Below are positions 41,911 to 49,268 of a stretch of 50,207 nucleotides of DNA, in pieces. Position 1 is the stretch's first letter; every line of letters begins with the position of its first letter. Below the pieces are notes generated by a model. The model was not told the DNA's origin. It saw only the letters and a program-made list of their open reading frames with translations, and did not search any database. A program made the translations under genes and the position numbers. Source of the stretch: an uncultured Clostridia bacterium (lineage in GTDB: Bacteria > Bacillota > Clostridia > Christensenellales > QALW01). The stretch lies in NCBI GenBank assembly GCA_934434555.1, contig CAKRZX010000018.1, forward strand, positions 1 to 50,207, written 5' to 3'.

Positions 41911-43031
41911 AAATGAGAGAAGAATATTTTGATTCGGCATACGGCAAAAGAAAAGGCGTGGGCGCGGTTGCGTTCGTGCTTACGATAATAATCGTAATGC
42001 TTGTGAGCGTGTTTGCGTCATATCTGTATTTCGATAAACATCTCGGCAATAGCGCAGAGGTACCCACAAGCACCCCGGAGCCTGCACCGACGCCGGGAAA
42101 TACAACAGTTATTACAACCGATGTAAAGGACACCGAAAGTGCGTTTGTTTCGATTTATGAGGAAAACTGCGAATCGGTGGTAAAAATCACGGTATACGCA
42201 ACCGTAAACGGCACAAAGCAGAAGTACAGTTCGGCAAGCGGGTTTATAACAAGCACCGACGGATACATATATACGAACAATCACGTGCTTACAAACGCCG
42301 AAGATATTGAGGTTACGCTTTATTCGGGCAAAACCTACACCGCAAAGGAAATCGGCAGGGACGACCGCACGGAAGTGGCGGTTATAAAAATCGAGCCGGA
42401 AGAAAAACTTAAACCCGTAAAACTGGGTGATTCAAATTCCCTTAAAGTGGGGCAGTACGCAATAGCAATCGGGAATCCGTTGGGGTATGAGTTCTCGATG
42501 AGCGTGGGCACCGTTTCGGGCTTGCACCGTATGGTGGATTCAAGCAACTACCGCTATGAAATGATTCAGATTGACACGCCCATAAATTCGGGCAACAGCG
42601 GCGGACCGCTTTTTAACTTAAACGGCGAAGTTATCGGCATAAACACATTAAAGGAAGTTACTGCCGGAACAAACGCAACCGTTGAGGGAATGGGCTTTGC
42701 AATACCTATAAATATAGCAAAGAATATTGCGGAGCAACTTATATCAAACGGTAAAGTGTCGCGTGCGGCAATAAACGCCACGGTGGGCAATAAAATAGAA
42801 AACAACACCTATGCGGGTGTGTACATTGCCGAACTTACTCCCGGCGGCGCGGCAGAACAGGCGGGGCTTAAAGTAAACGATGTTATTGTTTCTTTTAACG
42901 GTCAGGAAATAACCGTTATGAATGACATTATGGAGCAACTTGAAAAATGCGCGCCCGGCGACAAAGTCCAAATCGTATTCAAGCGGGACGGCAAAGAAAT
43001 GTCGGCTTACATTACGCTGGGCATAACCTGA
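41907..43031 (+). CDS. HtrA/DegP-type membrane serine protease with PDZ domain
   Basis: 374 residues; start ATG 41907 overlaps the kinase stop (ATGA), a second ATG at 41913 has better spacing from GGTG. One membrane helix (about 20-44), a Pro/Thr linker (TSTPEPAPTPG), the trypsin-like domain, and a C-terminal PDZ domain (YIAELTPGGAAEQAGL). The protein should cut misfolded proteins outside the membrane. Catalytic His126 is in TNNHVL and Ser231 in GNSGGP, 105 residues apart as in DegP. The position of the catalytic Asp, 30 residues after His, holds Glu156 (RTEVAVIKI), so the triad reads His-Glu-Ser. Regulation by the two-component system in the same operon is likely. Confidence 0.95.
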   Translation: MKMREEYFDSAYGKRKGVGAVAFVLTIIIVMLVSVFASYLYFDKHLGNSAEVPTSTPEPAPTPGNTTVITTDVKDTESAFVSIYEENCESVVKITVYATVNGTKQKYSSASGFITSTDGYIYTNNHVLTNAEDIEVTLYSGKTYTAKEIGRDDRTEVAVIKIEPEEKLKPVKLGDSNSLKVGQYAIAIGNPLGYEFSMSVGTVSGLHRMVDSSNYRYEMIQIDTPINSGNSGGPLFNLNGEVIGINTLKEVTAGTNATVEGMGFAIPINIAKNIAEQLISNGKVSRAAINATVGNKIENNTYAGVYIAELTPGGAAEQAGLKVNDVIVSFNGQEITVMNDIMEQLEKCAPGDKVQIVFKRDGKEMSAYITLGIT

Positions 43032-43054
43032 TTTTTGTTAACAACTTTATTAAA

Positions 43055-43086
43055 AGAGGTTTTGAGTTTTCAAAGCCTCTTTTTTG
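43055..43086 (+). terminator. Terminator after the protease gene
   Basis: AGAGG and the following TTTGA pair with TCAAA and CCTCT (43055-43080; one T/G mismatch inside), then seven T. It separates the protease operon from the secreted-protein array. Confidence 0.9.
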
Positions 43087-43179
43087 TTTTCAATAAAAAA
43101 ATAGGGTCGAAAACTTTCCGAAATACAGAAAAAACCAAAAAGATGTTAAAATAGTGTCAGACTTAATTAATATTGTTAC

Positions 43180-43208
43180 TGGACTTTTTGATTTAAGAAA
43201 AGTATAAT
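43180..43208 (+). promoter_or_regulatory. Promoter of the secreted-protein array
   Basis: TGGACT (43180-43185), 17 bp, TATAAT (43203-43208). Just behind lies AACCAAGGTT (43217-43226), a short palindrome found again upstream of the second paralog (44704-44713). The rest of the gap from 43087 is AT-rich without a gene. Confidence 0.6.
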
Positions 43209-43253
43209 TATTATGTAACCAAGGTTAATAAAAATTAAAAAGGAGCGATAATC

Positions 43254-43545
43254 ATGAAAAAGAAACCCGTAGCACTGTTACTTGCAGCCGTTGTTGCTTT
43301 TTCCGCAATCGGTCTCGCAGTACACGCCGAAGAGGCAGAACATGAGGGTACAACAAGCAAAAACGTTATACCCGAAAAAGTCAGCACGTTTGAAAGTGCA
43401 ACCGTAGGTGAAACACCCGACGGAATCAAAGGCTGGGACAATGCCGGTGTTGACAAACCCTTTACAGGAGATAACTACACCGTTGTACCGACTGTTGTTT
43501 CAGATGATGCCACCCATGGTAAAGTTCTTAAAATGCAGCCCAATA
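43254..43545 (+). repeat. Near-identical direct repeat, copy 1 (5' part of paralog 1)
   Basis: The first 98 codons of paralog 1 differ from those of paralog 2 (44739-45030) at only two amino acids and few silent sites, including a block of about 90 identical bases. Beyond this point the two genes diverge clearly, also at silent sites. Confidence 0.9.
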
Positions 43546-44624
43546 ACGCAAACATTACACCCCGTTGGGCGATAGGCTCGGAACTTTACGCTGAGGCAAG
43601 CAAAACCCCCGATGCTCTTCGCTATAAAATTACAATTTCGGCTGACGTTAAAAAAGAGGGCGCCGACGTTGAAAAAATCAATTTCAAGATGGCCGCTGAT
43701 AAGACTGACTCCAATTTCGGCAGTGCGTATGCAAATGTATTATGCGGATTTCTGGGAAACAAAAGTGTCGGATTGAATGAGTGGACCACGCTTACCGCTA
43801 ATTGCGAACTTACGCTTGAACAACTAAAAAATAATAAAGGCGGCGATAATTACAACATATATTTTACGTCGGTTAATAAACTTACGGCACCGATGTATAT
43901 TGACAATGTAACCGCTACCGTAACACCTATACTAAAAGGTGCGGCTCCCACGCCCACACCCGATGCGAGCGGCAACATTCCCGCAACACCCACACCCAAG
44001 CCCGTTGTTTCAGGTGCGGTATTTACCGTGACCGAAGATGTTGAAAACGGATATCTTGTAACCGGAAGCGGCTTACTTACTTCCGCAGATGTTAAAGACG
44101 GTGTGTTAAAGAAAACATACAGAATATTTAATATCGGCAGCACCGATATTGATATTCAAATGCTTTTACAGGTAATACACAAAGACGGTGCTGGTGATGT
44201 CATCGGCTGGTACGGACCGGCGGGCGGTCAATCAGAAGCATTTAATATCCCCGCAGGCAAAAGTGAAGATGTTACAATAGAAATGCCAATTAATGATGAC
44301 GACACTTTTACGGTTAATTACAAAGAACAGACAAATTATGTTATCTCCGATTTGTTTGTACGCTTTGATTTCAAACCCGTAATTGAAGCAGGAAGCAAAT
44401 TTGTTATAGCGATAAACGAAAACGAAGCAGATTTCTTCAAATCCTTCATTGCAAAAGAAAACTCGTCAGAGAGAGCTGTTTGGAAACTTGAATTTACGAC
44501 TGAAAGCGCTTACAGTAATAAGGTTAATTCCGGCGACGCAATGCCCGTTGCTATTATCTGCACAGCGGTAGTTCTTGCCGGTACTGCTCTTGTGGTAGTT
44601 TCCAAAAAAAGACGTCCGATTTGA
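43254..44624 (+). CDS. Secreted, C-terminally anchored two-domain surface protein (paralog 1)
   Basis: 456 residues. Signal peptide 1-25 (cleavage after VHA). Module A (about 35-226) runs from NVIPEKVSTFES through TPRWAIGSELYAEA and ELTLEQLKNN to MYIDNVTATVTPI; the last part is like the end of carbohydrate-binding jelly-roll domains, but I do not recognise the family. A Pro/Thr linker (APTPTPDASG...TPTPKP, about 228-250) follows, then domain B (about 252-420), rich in beta pattern. At the end, NSGD (about 425), a hydrophobic helix and SKKRR look like a sortase or simple membrane anchor, with NSGD in place of LPxTG. GGAGCG precedes ATG. The downstream paralog is its tandem duplicate. Function unknown; binding of a carbohydrate is a guess from the fold pattern. 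Confidence 0.85.
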   Translation: MKKKPVALLLAAVVAFSAIGLAVHAEEAEHEGTTSKNVIPEKVSTFESATVGETPDGIKGWDNAGVDKPFTGDNYTVVPTVVSDDATHGKVLKMQPNNANITPRWAIGSELYAEASKTPDALRYKITISADVKKEGADVEKINFKMAADKTDSNFGSAYANVLCGFLGNKSVGLNEWTTLTANCELTLEQLKNNKGGDNYNIYFTSVNKLTAPMYIDNVTATVTPILKGAAPTPTPDASGNIPATPTPKPVVSGAVFTVTEDVENGYLVTGSGLLTSADVKDGVLKKTYRIFNIGSTDIDIQMLLQVIHKDGAGDVIGWYGPAGGQSEAFNIPAGKSEDVTIEMPINDDDTFTVNYKEQTNYVISDLFVRFDFKPVIEAGSKFVIAINENEADFFKSFIAKENSSERAVWKLEFTTESAYSNKVNSGDAMPVAIICTAVVLAGTALVVVSKKRRPI

Positions 44625-44643
44625 AGAAAAAATGTGGTTCTTT

Positions 44644-44676
44644 ATTGCCTCGTCAGGGGTGCATGGGTGACGCAAT
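44644..44676 (+). other. Hairpin between the two paralogs
   Basis: ATTG and CGTCA (44644-44655, three unpaired bases between) pair with TGACG and CAAT (44668-44676). There is no T run, so it is not a good terminator; it may stabilise or process the mRNA between the two genes. Its role is open. Confidence 0.35.
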
Positions 44677-44703
44677 ATTAAAGCGAAACTTAGGTGATTT
44701 GAT

Positions 44704-44713
44704 AACCAAGGTT
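44704..44713. promoter_or_regulatory. Palindrome AACCAAGGTT, second copy
   Basis: Same palindrome and following GTTAAT...GGAGCGATAAT leader as upstream of paralog 1 (43217-43226). It was copied with the gene; it may be an operator or an mRNA element. No -35/-10 pair is evident before this copy. Confidence 0.35.
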
Positions 44714-44738
44714 AATTAAATTTAAAGGAGCGATAATT

Positions 44739-45030
44739 ATGAAAAAGAAACCCGTAGCAATATTACTAGCGGCCGTTGTTGCTTTTTCTGCAATCGGTCT
44801 CGCAGCACACGCCGAAGAGGCGGAACATGAGGGTACAACAAGCAAAAACGTTATACCCGAAAAAGTCAGCACATTTGAAAGTGCAACCGTAGGTGAAACA
44901 CCCGACGGCATTAAAGGCTGGGACAATGCCGGTGTTGACAAACCCTTTACAGGAGATAACTACACCGTTGTACCGACTGTTGTTTCAGATGATGCCACCC
45001 ACGGTAAAGTTCTTAAAATGCAGCCCAATA
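44739..45030 (+). repeat. Near-identical direct repeat, copy 2 (5' part of paralog 2)
   Basis: Counterpart of 43254-43545, offset 1485 bases, with no insertions or deletions between the copies. Confidence 0.9.
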
Positions 45031-46127
45031 ACTCAACCATTACACCCCGTTGGGCGATAGGCTCGGAACTTTACGCTGAGGCAAACAAAACACCTGAGGC
45101 TCTCCGTTATAAAATAACGATTTCTGTTGATGTAAAGAAAGAGGGCGAAGATACAGAAAAGATCAACTTCAAGATGGCTGCCGACAAGAATGATTCAAAT
45201 TTTGAGGGTCAGTATAAAGTTATAGTCGGAACTCTCGGAAACAAAGGTGTAGGCTTTAAGGAATGGACTACTCTTACCGCCACTTGCGAACTTACGCTTG
45301 AACAGTTGAAGAACAATAATAACGGTGACTATTACAACATCTACTTTACGTCGGTTAAAGCGCTTACCGGTCCGATGTATGTTGACAACGTAACCGCAAC
45401 CGTTACTCCCATACTTAAAGGTGCAGCTCCCACGCCCACACCCGATGCCGGCGGCAACACACCCGCTACGCCCACACCCAAGCCCACTGTTTCAGGTGCA
45501 ATTTTCACAGTGTCCGAGGGTATGGAAAACGGATATCTTGTAACCAAAAACGGTTTGTTCTCTTCTGCTGACGTTAAAGACGGCGTGTTGAAAAAATCGT
45601 ACAAGATATTCAACATCGGCAAAACCGATATTGATATTCAGATTCTTTTACAGGTAACCCATAAGGCCAGCGACGGCTCAACTATCGGTTGGTACGGCCC
45701 TGCCGGAAGTCAGGGTGAAAGCATAAATATCCCCGCAGGAGAGAGCGATGTTCTTACAATAGAACTGCCCGTTAACGATGACGGCACGGTTACGGTATCC
45801 TATAAGGAAGAAGCAAAATATCAGATTTCCGACCTGTTTGTTCGTTTTGATTTCAAACCCGAAATTGAAGAGGGCAGCAAGTTTGTTGTAGGAATAAACG
45901 AAAAAGAAGCAGATTTCTTCAAGGCGTTCGGCGCCAAGGGAAACACGAGTGACAAGACAGTTTGGACTGTTGAGTTTACCACTGACAAAGCCTACGGCCC
46001 CGGAAACGGTTCCACCGGCAACAAAGTTGATTCCGGCGACATTATGCCCGTTGTTGTTATCTGCACAGCGGTAGTTCTTGCCGGTACGGCTCTTGTGGTA
46101 GTATCCAAAAAAAGACGTTCATTATGA
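44739..46127 (+). CDS. Secreted, C-terminally anchored two-domain surface protein (paralog 2)
   Basis: 462 residues with the same plan as paralog 1: signal peptide (cleavage after AHA at 25), module A (about 35-226), Pro/Thr linker (APTPTPDAGG...), domain B (about 252-425), a small Gly/Ser spacer (GPGNGSTGNK) not present in paralog 1, then DSGD, a hydrophobic helix and SKKRR. The first 98 residues are almost identical to paralog 1 and the rest shows roughly two thirds to three quarters identity by eye. GGAGCG precedes the ATG. The stop overlaps a short upstream ATG of the next gene. It probably shares a transcript with paralog 1 and the large gene downstream. Function unknown. Confidence 0.85.
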   Translation: MKKKPVAILLAAVVAFSAIGLAAHAEEAEHEGTTSKNVIPEKVSTFESATVGETPDGIKGWDNAGVDKPFTGDNYTVVPTVVSDDATHGKVLKMQPNNSTITPRWAIGSELYAEANKTPEALRYKITISVDVKKEGEDTEKINFKMAADKNDSNFEGQYKVIVGTLGNKGVGFKEWTTLTATCELTLEQLKNNNNGDYYNIYFTSVKALTGPMYVDNVTATVTPILKGAAPTPTPDAGGNTPATPTPKPTVSGAIFTVSEGMENGYLVTKNGLFSSADVKDGVLKKSYKIFNIGKTDIDIQILLQVTHKASDGSTIGWYGPAGSQGESINIPAGESDVLTIELPVNDDGTVTVSYKEEAKYQISDLFVRFDFKPEIEEGSKFVVGINEKEADFFKAFGAKGNTSDKTVWTVEFTTDKAYGPGNGSTGNKVDSGDIMPVVVICTAVVLAGTALVVVSKKRRSL

Positions 46128-46144
46128 ATCGAAAGGGGAGTAAA

Positions 46145-48211
46145 ATGAAAAAATTTGTTTCGTTTACATCCATAGTTACATTATGCGCAGTGCTTCTTTG
46201 CTCCTTCGGGAGCATAGAAGCGGTGTCGTATGAAACTGCAACATCCGGGAATGTTATTCCCGAAAAGATAAGCACGTTTGAGGGCGTGACCATAGGCGAG
46301 ACGCCGGTAAATTCGGGCACTTATGATAAAGCCGAGTGGGGAATATTCCGCGCAGCGACAACAAGCGGTACTTGGCGCGGATTTAACAGCACCTATTATA
46401 CGGTTATCCCGAGAGTAGCAGATGAAGAGGGTCACGGTCACGTGCTTGAACTTCAACCGAAAGCATATGACACAACACCACGTTGGGCAATAGGTGCCGA
46501 ACTCTATGCCGAGGCGAGCAAATATCCTAATGCAGATACTTACAGGATAGATATTTCGGCAGATGTTAAAAAGAGCGATTCGTCGTATATGCGTTTGCTC
46601 TTCAAAAAGGCGGACGGTGATACGGATTATATTGCGCGTACTGACGCCAAAGGCGCAAACGGAGTGTGGACAACATTTGCACTGTCTTGCGAACTTACTC
46701 TTGACGAATTGAAAAACAATGCCGGCGGGCAGTATTTCAATATTTCATTTATTTGGGGTCAGGCACCCACTGCACCCGTTTATCTTGACAATATCACCGC
46801 AACAGTTACTCCCGTGTATGAAATGGGTGAAGATTATGCTGACGGCGTTTTCTGTCCTCAGATAACGAAAGAGAATTTCCAAAGAAAAATAAGCAGATAT
46901 TATGACCTTTCAGGCGAAACGGCTTCTTTTGCACTTGTAAATTCCGGAACGTATCCATCGGTACTTATTACTCCGTCTGATACAAAGGGCAAACGTATCG
47001 GCATTAAACCCGAAGTTGTAAGTGCCGTTACAGGGAATAAAACCGGCGTTTATATGTTAAGCGCTGAAATAAATTCCGCAAGCGGCGATGCAAATACGCT
47101 CTATGCGCAGATTGCGTGCAGCAACAGTAATACCGTTGCCCTTGACCGAGTAAACGGTTTTGTAGGGAGTACACCTTATATAAACTCAAATGTAGTTTCA
47201 AGCGTAAAGAAGAGTGTATGGACAAAAGTAAACTTCATTTTTGCTCTTTCGGAAGACTGGCTTAAAGATAATACGGGTATCTGGTTCTGCCAGGACGGCA
47301 CAAAAACAGGTATGTACCTTTATAATATAACCCTTAAACGTATTGATGTTAATTTTTCAAACGTTTCGGTTGATTTGGGTACATCGCTTTCACTTAATGC
47401 TTCGGTAGCGGACGGTTTTGCAAACACCGTAAAACCCGTTTTGGGCGATGTAACAAAGCTGGCTGTTCGCTTTACCCGCGGCGGAAAGAGTGTTGAAGTT
47501 GAGCCAAATGCAGACGGAAAGTTTGTTTTTGATGACATTGCACCCCAGTGCATGACCGAAAACATTACCGCCGAACTGCTTTATACCGACCGTCAGGGAA
47601 CAAAGGTTATTGACAAAAGAGAGAATTTTACAATAAAAGATTATTTTAATTCTCTTGCCAATGACTCGCAGTACGCAGACCTTATTCCTCTTTTAAGCGA
47701 CACACTTGTTTACGGTGCGGAAGCCCAGAAGTACGTGCATTTCAATGAGGATAATCTTGCAACGGCAGATGTTCTTGCAACGGCAGATGTTAACTGGCTT
47801 GCCCCCACAGACAGGACTGTTCCCGCATCAAAAATGACAGTAACGGGCGACGATGCAAACAACAAAGCCACCGCGGCAGGCGTTTATTTCTCAAACACCA
47901 ACCGTATTTACTTTAAGTTTGTTAAAGAGGATGGGGCAGAGATTAAACTTTACAAGAACGGCGCGGAAGTTGAGTTTTCGTTACAAGACGGAAATAAGGC
48001 TTACACCCCGGATATTCTTCCTACCGAGTATGATGCCGTTTTCAAATTTGTGATTGCAAAAGACGGCGTGACAGTGTATACTGTTGAGTACTGCATAAGT
48101 GATTATATTGCCCGTAAGTACGATTCCGCAAGTATCGGTGCACTTGTTAAGGCAATGAATAATTACGGCGGCTCGTGCAGTGAGTATATGTTAAAAAAAA
48201 ACGAAACTTAG
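46145..48211 (+). CDS. Large secreted multi-domain protein, frame joins a GH99-like domain
   Basis: 688 residues from the ATG at 46145 (GGGGAG five bases upstream); an ATG at 46124 overlaps the stop of paralog 2. Signal peptide about 1-26. Module A (about 34-230) is a clear relative of that in the two upstream genes (NVIPEKISTFEG, TPRWAIGAELYAEA, CELTLDELKNN, VYLDNITATVTPV). Then follow a second jelly-roll-like region (about 240-400) and a segment that includes DYFNSLANDSQYADL and TLVYGAEAQKYVHFNEDNLA, a module I associate with Clostridia surface enzymes. There is no membrane anchor. The frame stops at 48209 right after a run of nine A; the -1 frame continues without a stop into the GH99-like domain starting at 48220. 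It is thus probably the N-terminal part of one enzyme of about 1,038 residues. Confidence 0.8.
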   Translation: MKKFVSFTSIVTLCAVLLCSFGSIEAVSYETATSGNVIPEKISTFEGVTIGETPVNSGTYDKAEWGIFRAATTSGTWRGFNSTYYTVIPRVADEEGHGHVLELQPKAYDTTPRWAIGAELYAEASKYPNADTYRIDISADVKKSDSSYMRLLFKKADGDTDYIARTDAKGANGVWTTFALSCELTLDELKNNAGGQYFNISFIWGQAPTAPVYLDNITATVTPVYEMGEDYADGVFCPQITKENFQRKISRYYDLSGETASFALVNSGTYPSVLITPSDTKGKRIGIKPEVVSAVTGNKTGVYMLSAEINSASGDANTLYAQIACSNSNTVALDRVNGFVGSTPYINSNVVSSVKKSVWTKVNFIFALSEDWLKDNTGIWFCQDGTKTGMYLYNITLKRIDVNFSNVSVDLGTSLSLNASVADGFANTVKPVLGDVTKLAVRFTRGGKSVEVEPNADGKFVFDDIAPQCMTENITAELLYTDRQGTKVIDKRENFTIKDYFNSLANDSQYADLIPLLSDTLVYGAEAQKYVHFNEDNLATADVLATADVNWLAPTDRTVPASKMTVTGDDANNKATAAGVYFSNTNRIYFKFVKEDGAEIKLYKNGAEVEFSLQDGNKAYTPDILPTEYDAVFKFVIAKDGVTVYTVEYCISDYIARKYDSASIGALVKAMNNYGGSCSEYMLKKNET
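47756..47791 (+). repeat. 18-bp perfect tandem duplication within the gene
   Basis: CTTGCAACGGCAGATGTT occurs twice without interruption (47756-47773, 47774-47791), giving LATADVLATADV in the protein. It keeps the reading frame and looks like a recent replication slippage. Confidence 0.97.
48193..48202 (+). other. Homopolymer A9 with slippery heptamer, -1 frame junction
   Basis: Nine A (48193-48201) followed by C. In the frame of the upstream gene this reads TTA AAA AAA AAC, containing A AAA AAC, a classical -1 slippery heptamer; the upstream frame then stops at TAG 48209-48211. Moving to the -1 frame gives KRNLVTSVGVIRWDAWYG, which runs directly into the GH99-like domain. Confidence 0.75.
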
Positions 48212-48216
48212 TAACT

Positions 48217-48490
48217 AGTGTGGGCGTTATCCGTTGGGACGCGTGGTACGGCCACGACGGCAACGAAAAAAGCGTAATTTCCCAGGTTGAAAAAACGCTT
48301 TCTCCGGCGGAATATCATTTCCGTGCACCGTTCTTTGCAAAAGTGACGGATGACGGAAAAATCGAAATTCCGGAGTACACACAGGAAATTTTCGATAAGG
48401 AAATGGAATACGCCGCTGACGCGGGAATCGATTACTTTGCATTTTTGATGTACAGTAACGATATGAAAAAAGCACGTGAGTTCTATAAAA
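48217..48490 (+). repeat. Direct repeat, copy 1 of the GH99-like 5' region
   Basis: Aligns with 49911-50184 at a constant offset of 1694 bases, without insertions or deletions and with high identity, marking a tandem duplication of the catalytic domain. Confidence 0.9.
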
Positions 48491-49260
48491 CAAGCAAGTA
48501 CAATGACAGGGTTAAAATGTGCTGCATAGTTCGACCCGGTCAGGAAGAATTCAAAGATGAAGTTATTGAACTTTTCCAACAGGACTACTATATGACCGTA
48601 CTTGACGGTAGGCCGTTGCTGTATTTCTATTTTGAGACAGATGCTGAATTTAACAATCTGCCCGGTGCTATTGCTGATTATAAGGCGCGCTGTTTGCAGA
48701 ACGGAATTAAAGAACCTTATGTAGCGGTTATGCCGACATCGGGGGTTGCAACGTCCTTTTATGAGCAGTATAAAGACACCGATGCCGATTCGGCTGCGCG
48801 CTACGGCGTTGCAGGCTCAAACGGTGAGGCATTTGCCAACATCATCACAAGAGCAAAGCAGATGTGGGCTGACGGCAAGGAAAAATGCGGTCAGGTTATT
48901 CCGAATGTTTCGTTTGGTTGGGATACCGTTCCCAGAGCAATCAATCCCGTATCGTGGATGACGGTGTCAAAGAACAGTTACGCAGCACAGGCAACAGAGC
49001 AGGAACTTTATGAGTTCGTAAAAGCGGCATTCGACTTTACTAACGACGAAAGCAACAAACTGTCTACTCTTGCAAACACTATCTCTATTTATGCGTGGAA
49101 CGAACACGATGAGGGCGGTTGGGTTTGCCCTACGATTGAGTGCGACGAAAACGGCAATCAGTTGTTCAACGACGACGGAACACCGAAAATCAACAGAACT
49201 CATCTTGATGCGCTAAAACGCGCTATCAGTGAGTATAAAAGCAACATTAACAACAAATAG
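48220..49260 (+). CDS. GH99-like / WbsX-type glycan-acting domain, no own signal
   Basis: 346 residues if started at GTG 48220, but no ribosome binding site precedes it and the homologous paralog shows the domain begins with TSVGVIRWDAWYG, i.e. upstream of this GTG. The frame is open back to 48184. I therefore take this as the C-terminal catalytic part of the upstream gene. Conserved marks: GVIRWDAWYGHDG at the start, FFAKV, GIDYFAFLMYS, RPLLYFYFE, and near the end YAWNEHDEGGWVCPT, similar to the WNE(W)..EG motif of WbsX/GH99-type proteins, with the acidic residues thought to act in catalysis. GH99 enzymes cut alpha-mannosides inside glycans; WbsX proteins are linked to polysaccharides. The substrate here is not known. 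Confidence 0.78.
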   Translation: MGVIRWDAWYGHDGNEKSVISQVEKTLSPAEYHFRAPFFAKVTDDGKIEIPEYTQEIFDKEMEYAADAGIDYFAFLMYSNDMKKAREFYKTSKYNDRVKMCCIVRPGQEEFKDEVIELFQQDYYMTVLDGRPLLYFYFETDAEFNNLPGAIADYKARCLQNGIKEPYVAVMPTSGVATSFYEQYKDTDADSAARYGVAGSNGEAFANIITRAKQMWADGKEKCGQVIPNVSFGWDTVPRAINPVSWMTVSKNSYAAQATEQELYEFVKAAFDFTNDESNKLSTLANTISIYAWNEHDEGGWVCPTIECDENGNQLFNDDGTPKINRTHLDALKRAISEYKSNINNK

Positions 49261-49268
49261 GAGTTTTT

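Noticed and set aside
43087..43180. Possible small RNA between the protease terminator and the surface array
   Set aside because: No promoter-terminator pair or stable fold is visible.
48220..48240. GTG 48220 as an independent translation start
   Set aside because: No ribosome binding site, and the conserved domain starts upstream of it in the same frame.
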